From Skermanella rosea (GTDB lineage: Bacteria > Pseudomonadota > Alphaproteobacteria > Azospirillales > Azospirillaceae): 64,000 nucleotides of DNA. The notes beneath the pieces are model-generated. The model was given only the letters and a program-made list of their open reading frames with translations. It searched no databases and was not told the DNA's origin. Location: contig NZ_CP086111.1 in assembly GCF_016806835.2 (NCBI RefSeq), forward strand, positions 4,953,471-5,017,470, written 5' to 3'. Position numbers and translations under genes: made by a program. Shown here piece after piece: positions 61,061 through 64,000 of the stretch (the stretch's first letter is position 1; each line of letters starts with the position of its first letter).

Positions 61061-61873
61061 TCAGGCTCCCCACCAGTAGATGGACACGAACAGGAACAGC
61101 CAGACCACGTCGACGAAGTGCCAGTACCAGGCCGCCGCCTCGAAGCCGAAATGGCTCTTGGGCGTGAAGTGCCCGGCCACCGTGCGCCACCAGCAGACGG
61201 CCAGGAAGATCGTGCCGATGATGACGTGGAAACCGTGGAAGCCGGTCGCCATGAAGAAGGTCGACGGATAGATGCCGTCGGTGAAGCCGAAATGGGCGTG
61301 GCTGTATTCGTAGATCTGGAAGCCGCTGAACAGCACGCCCAGCAGCACGGTCAGGCCGAGCGCCACGCTGGCGGTCCGCCGGTCGCCTTCGATGATCGCG
61401 TGGTGCGCCCAGGTCACCGTGGTGCCCGATAGCAGCAGGATCAGCGTCATCATCAGCGGCAGGTGGAAGGCGTTGAACGTCTCGATGTTCTGGGGCGGCC
61501 AGACCCCGCCGATCGCCTCCTTGGGGAACAGGCTGGCGTCGAAGAAAGCCCAGAAGAAGGCCGCGAAGAACATCACCTCCGACGCGATGAACAGCGCCAT
61601 GCCGTAGCGCAGGCCCAGCTTGACGACGGGGGTGTGGGCCTTCTGGCGGACCGCCTCCTTCAGGACGTCGCGCCACCAGCCGGCCATGACCGCCAGGACG
61701 GCGACGAACCCGAGCGCCAGCAGGAGCCAGCCGCTGCCGTGCATGAACAGGATGGCGCCGACCGCCAGCAGGCCGCCGGAAAAGGCGCCGAGCAGCGGCC
61801 AGGGGCTGGGATCGACCAGGTGGTAGGGGTGGCTGTGGCCGCCCCCGGTGGCATGCGCGTTAGTCTCGGCCAT
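61061..61873 (-). CDS. coxC: cytochrome c oxidase subunit III
   Basis: A 270-residue membrane protein with seven helices. Motifs include HPYHLVDPSPWPLLGAF at the N terminus, EVMFFAAFFWAFFDASL and FMATGFHGFHVIIGT, ending in AAWYWHFVDVVWLFLFVSIYWWGA, all diagnostic of subunit III. It stabilises the aa3-type proton-pumping terminal oxidase. It lies 25 bases after cox11. Confidence 0.96.
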   Translation of the reverse strand: MAETNAHATGGGHSHPYHLVDPSPWPLLGAFSGGLLAVGAILFMHGSGWLLLALGFVAVLAVMAGWWRDVLKEAVRQKAHTPVVKLGLRYGMALFIASEVMFFAAFFWAFFDASLFPKEAIGGVWPPQNIETFNAFHLPLMMTLILLLSGTTVTWAHHAIIEGDRRTASVALGLTVLLGVLFSGFQIYEYSHAHFGFTDGIYPSTFFMATGFHGFHVIIGTIFLAVCWWRTVAGHFTPKSHFGFEAAAWYWHFVDVVWLFLFVSIYWWGA

Positions 61874-61898
61874 GCTGTGTAACCCTCGTTCTATGCTC

Positions 61899-62495
61899 TT
61901 ATTCGTTGATTGACGTTACCTGTCCCGCCGCCCCGCCGCCATGGGCCCGGAAGAAGGTATAGGACAGGGTGATGGTCTGGATGTCGTCCAGCTTGGGATC
62001 GTCGGCCATGGCCGGGTCCACGAAGAAATAGACCGGCATATCCACGCTCTGGCCGGGCTCCAGCCGCTGCTCGGTGAAGCAGAAGCACTGGATCTTGTTG
62101 AAATAGATCCCGGCCTTGTCCGGCGTGACGTTGTAGGTCGCGGTCCCGACGATCGGCTCGTCGGAATGGTTGACGGCGCGGTAGCTCATCATCGCGGACT
62201 CGCCGATGCGCACCTCCATCTGGTGGATCTCCGGCCGGAAGCCCCAGGGCAGCGCGCCGTTGACGTCGGCGTTGAAGCGGACCTTGACGGTTCGGTCCAG
62301 GATCTCCCCCGCCGGCCCCTCCGCCCGCTGCGTGGTGCCGCCGAACCCGGTGACCTGGCAGAACAGGTTGTAGAGCGGCACCGCGGCGAAGGACAGGCCG
62401 ATCATGCCGAAGACCAGCCCGAGCAGGCCGCCCATCACGACCAGGTTCTTGCGCCGCGTGCCCTGGTGCGTCCTGGGGTCCCTGCCCGGCGTCAT
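61899..62495 (-). CDS. ctaG: cytochrome c oxidase assembly protein Cox11/CtaG
   Basis: A 198-residue copper chaperone that inserts CuB into subunit I. One N-terminal membrane helix (VVMGGLLGLVFGMIGLSFAAVPLYNLFCQVTGFGG region, about residues 18-45) is followed by a periplasmic Ig-like domain with the copper-binding CFCFTEQ (KIQCFCFTEQRLEPG). The ATG at 62495 overlaps the stop of the small CoxF-like gene. Confidence 0.95.
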   Translation of the reverse strand: MTPGRDPRTHQGTRRKNLVVMGGLLGLVFGMIGLSFAAVPLYNLFCQVTGFGGTTQRAEGPAGEILDRTVKVRFNADVNGALPWGFRPEIHQMEVRIGESAMMSYRAVNHSDEPIVGTATYNVTPDKAGIYFNKIQCFCFTEQRLEPGQSVDMPVYFFVDPAMADDPKLDDIQTITLSYTFFRAHGGGAAGQVTSINE

Positions 62496-62641
62496 GAGTT
62501 CCCCCCGATGCGGACCAGGGTGATGACGTAGAGCAGGGCCACGAGGGCCAGGAGCGCCAGCAGCACGGCGATGTTCTTGCCGCGCTGTCGGCGCTTCTGC
62601 TCGTCGGTCAGCTGATGGCCGGGAAGGCGGTTGGCATTCAT
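62492..62641 (-). CDS. 49-residue CoxF-like membrane protein
   Basis: A small protein beginning MNANRLPGHQLTDEQKRRQR, then one membrane helix (NIAVLLALLALVALLYVITLV) and a short tail RIGGNS. Position and layout match the small protein commonly found between ctaB and cox11 in alphaproteobacterial oxidase operons. The stop overlaps the cox11 start (ATGA). Its role is not established; an assembly helper is likely. Confidence 0.8.
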   Translation of the reverse strand: MNANRLPGHQLTDEQKRRQRGKNIAVLLALLALVALLYVITLVRIGGNS

Positions 62642-62678
62642 GGGACCCACGCGCTCGCTTGCTTTGCGGAAACTGGCT

Positions 62679-63608
62679 TTACGGGAGCCGGGCCAGCGGC
62701 CCGGTCAGCTGCTCGCCGATCAACAGCGACAGCAGCAGGAAGAGATAGAGGATCGAGAAGACGAACATCTGCTTGGCCGCCTTGTCCGTCCTGTCGTACC
62801 AGACCTGGACCGCCAGGACGACGAACAGTCCGCCCAGGACGACAGAGCCGGCGAGATAGGCAAGGCCCGCGATGCCGACGAAATAGGGGGCGACCGCGAT
62901 GGGGAACAGCAGAAGCGTGTAGATCAGCATCTGCTTCTTGGTCTCGCGCTCGCCGGAGACGACCGGAAGCATCGGCACGCCCGCATTGGCGTAGTCGCCG
63001 TTGCGGAACAGGGCCAGCGCCCAGAAATGCGGCGGCGTCCACATGAAGATCAGCAGGAACAGGATGATCGAGGCGAGGCTGACGTCGCCGGTCACCGCGG
63101 CCCAGCCGATCATCGGCGGGAAGGCGCCCGAGGCGCCGCCGATCACGATGTTCTGCGGCGTGCGGCGCTTCAGCCAGATCGTGTAGACGAAGACATAGAC
63201 GAAGGAGGCCAGCGCCAGCAGCCCGGCCGCGACCCAGTTGACCGCCAGCCCCATCAGCACGACCGAGCCGATGGTCAGGACGACGCCGAAGCTGAGCGCC
63301 TCGTCGGGGTCCACCCTGCCCTCGGGCAGGGGGCGGTTGCGGGTGCGCTGCATCATGCGGTCGATGTCGCGCTCGTACCACATGTTGATGGCGCCGGACG
63401 CGCCGGCGGCGACGGCGATGCAGAGGATGGCGGTCAGCGCCAGCACCGGGTGGATGTGGCCGGGGGCCACGATCATCCCGGCGAAGCCGCTGAACACCAC
63501 CAGGGACATGACCCGGGGCTTCAGCAGTTCGAAATAGTCGCGGACGCCGCCGGTGGCGAAGCCCTCGGCCGGCGCCTGGGCGTCCGGCCGCATGGTGATG
63601 TCGGTCAT
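62679..63608 (-). CDS. ctaB: protohaem IX farnesyltransferase (haem O synthase)
   Basis: A 309-residue membrane enzyme that attaches a farnesyl group to haem b, giving haem O for the oxidase. Eight or nine helices are visible. The prenyltransferase motif NMWYERDIDRMMQRTRNRPLP is at about 75-95, and a second acidic site DYANAGVPMLPVV follows WTPPHFWALALF. It lies 82 bases after coxA on the same strand. Confidence 0.96.
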   Translation of the reverse strand: MTDITMRPDAQAPAEGFATGGVRDYFELLKPRVMSLVVFSGFAGMIVAPGHIHPVLALTAILCIAVAAGASGAINMWYERDIDRMMQRTRNRPLPEGRVDPDEALSFGVVLTIGSVVLMGLAVNWVAAGLLALASFVYVFVYTIWLKRRTPQNIVIGGASGAFPPMIGWAAVTGDVSLASIILFLLIFMWTPPHFWALALFRNGDYANAGVPMLPVVSGERETKKQMLIYTLLLFPIAVAPYFVGIAGLAYLAGSVVLGGLFVVLAVQVWYDRTDKAAKQMFVFSILYLFLLLSLLIGEQLTGPLARLP

Positions 63609-63690
63609 CTCTTCACGTCTTCCCCTGGTACCTTGGGATCGCGGGCCCGGTCCGAGGACCCGCGATCCTTTCCCCCGCCGGACGCCGCGC

Positions 63691-64000
63691 TTACTTCACG
63701 CGCGGCAGCTCGTTGAACTGGTGGAACGGAGGCGGCGAGCTGACCGTCCATTCCAGCGTGGTCGCCGAGTCACCCCAGTAGCTGGCGCCGACGCGCTGGC
63801 CGCGGGTGATCGTGTAGAGCGCGATGCCGACGAACAGGACCGCGGCGGCGAACGAGATGTAGGAGCCCACCGACGAGATCATGTTCCAGCCCGCGTACGC
63901 ATCCGGATAGTCCGGGATACGGCGCGGCATGCCGGCCAGACCCAGGAAGTGCTGCGGGAAGAACGTCAGGTTGACGCCGACGAAGGTCATCCAGAAATGG
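63691..64000 (-). CDS. coxA: cytochrome c oxidase subunit I, C-terminal part
   Basis: The last 103 residues of the catalytic subunit; the rest lies beyond the right edge. Visible are [27 protein letters not shown] (the conserved segment of helix XI and its loop), [19 protein letters not shown] (helix XII) and the C-terminal [18 protein letters not shown], all diagnostic. It heads the minus-strand cluster running ctaB, coxF-like, cox11, coxC, DUF983, surf1. Confidence 0.97.
   Translation of the reverse strand, partial: HFWMTFVGVNLTFFPQHFLGLAGMPRRIPDYPDAYAGWNMISSVGSYISFAAAVLFVGIALYTITRGQRVGASYWGDSATTLEWTVSSPPPFHQFNELPRVK

Noticed and set aside
1-64000. tRNA, rRNA or known small RNA genes
   Set aside because: No tRNA T-loop sequence (GGTTCGAATCC type) or rRNA-like stretch was noticed between the genes; a covariance-model search would be decisive.

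Overview
The window is a GC-rich chromosomal stretch from an alphaproteobacterium. The order of its aa3-type cytochrome oxidase genes, the LIV-type transporters, the globin/PilZ chemoreceptor and the many ATGA-overlapping starts suggest Rhodospirillales, probably Azospirillaceae (Azospirillum/Skermanella type). That placement is inferred from gene content, not from a marker-gene tree. About 60 genes are supported. No rRNA, tRNA, CRISPR array or intact transposase was seen.

Layout. 0-5.2 kb: the tail of an M3 peptidase, an MFS exporter, a membrane PAS/HisKA_2 sensor kinase preceded by a translationally coupled 26-codon ORF, and a PAQR/hemolysin III protein. 5.4-8.0 kb: binding protein and double ATPase of a nucleoside ABC importer. 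8.06-24.75 kb: a block that separates these two genes from their permeases. It holds a lectin/RTX protein, a chemoreceptor, a tightly coupled six-gene operon (YHS, DoxX, TTC38-like TPR, lipoprotein hydrolase, DedA, ATP-grasp), a class III cyclase, and then a repeat-rich toxin/defence patch with a higA remnant, hipBA and a TIR/NB-ARC/TPR gene broken by a frameshift and a stop codon. 24.8-32.4 kb: the two nucleoside permeases followed by cdd, a purine nucleoside phosphorylase, deoC, deoA, a DMT transporter and add, which form a complete nucleoside uptake and salvage operon.

32.4-41.7 kb: a globin-coupled chemoreceptor with PilZ and C-terminal sensory modules; a TPP riboswitch heading a branched-chain-amino-acid-type ABC transporter (binding protein, permease, permease-ATPase fusion, ATPase), probably for thiamine or a thiamine precursor; a periplasmic protein; and an arsC-arsH pair. 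41.8-49.3 kb: a GDYXXLXY/DUF2157 pair, a TamA-like outer membrane protein that appears to start at CTG, typA/bipA and a WD40-cytochrome c fusion. 49.4-56 kb: a Tau/Ssu-type ABC transporter, a CtpA protease, divergent motA and motB, and a LysR regulator. 56.7-64 kb: DUF1127 and GNAT genes, a PEP-CTERM protein, an M32 carboxypeptidase and the cytochrome oxidase assembly cluster (surf1, DUF983, coxC, cox11, a CoxF-like 49-residue protein, ctaB, coxA), which runs off the right edge.

The items most worth following up are the riboswitch-controlled LIV-type transporter, the six-gene coupled operon, the broken TIR/NB-ARC/TPR gene within a decaying toxin-antitoxin patch, the globin-MCP-PilZ receptor, and two genes whose only plausible start is CTG. 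Dispersed palindromes with a CCACAGAT-AACGGCGAT core occur three times.
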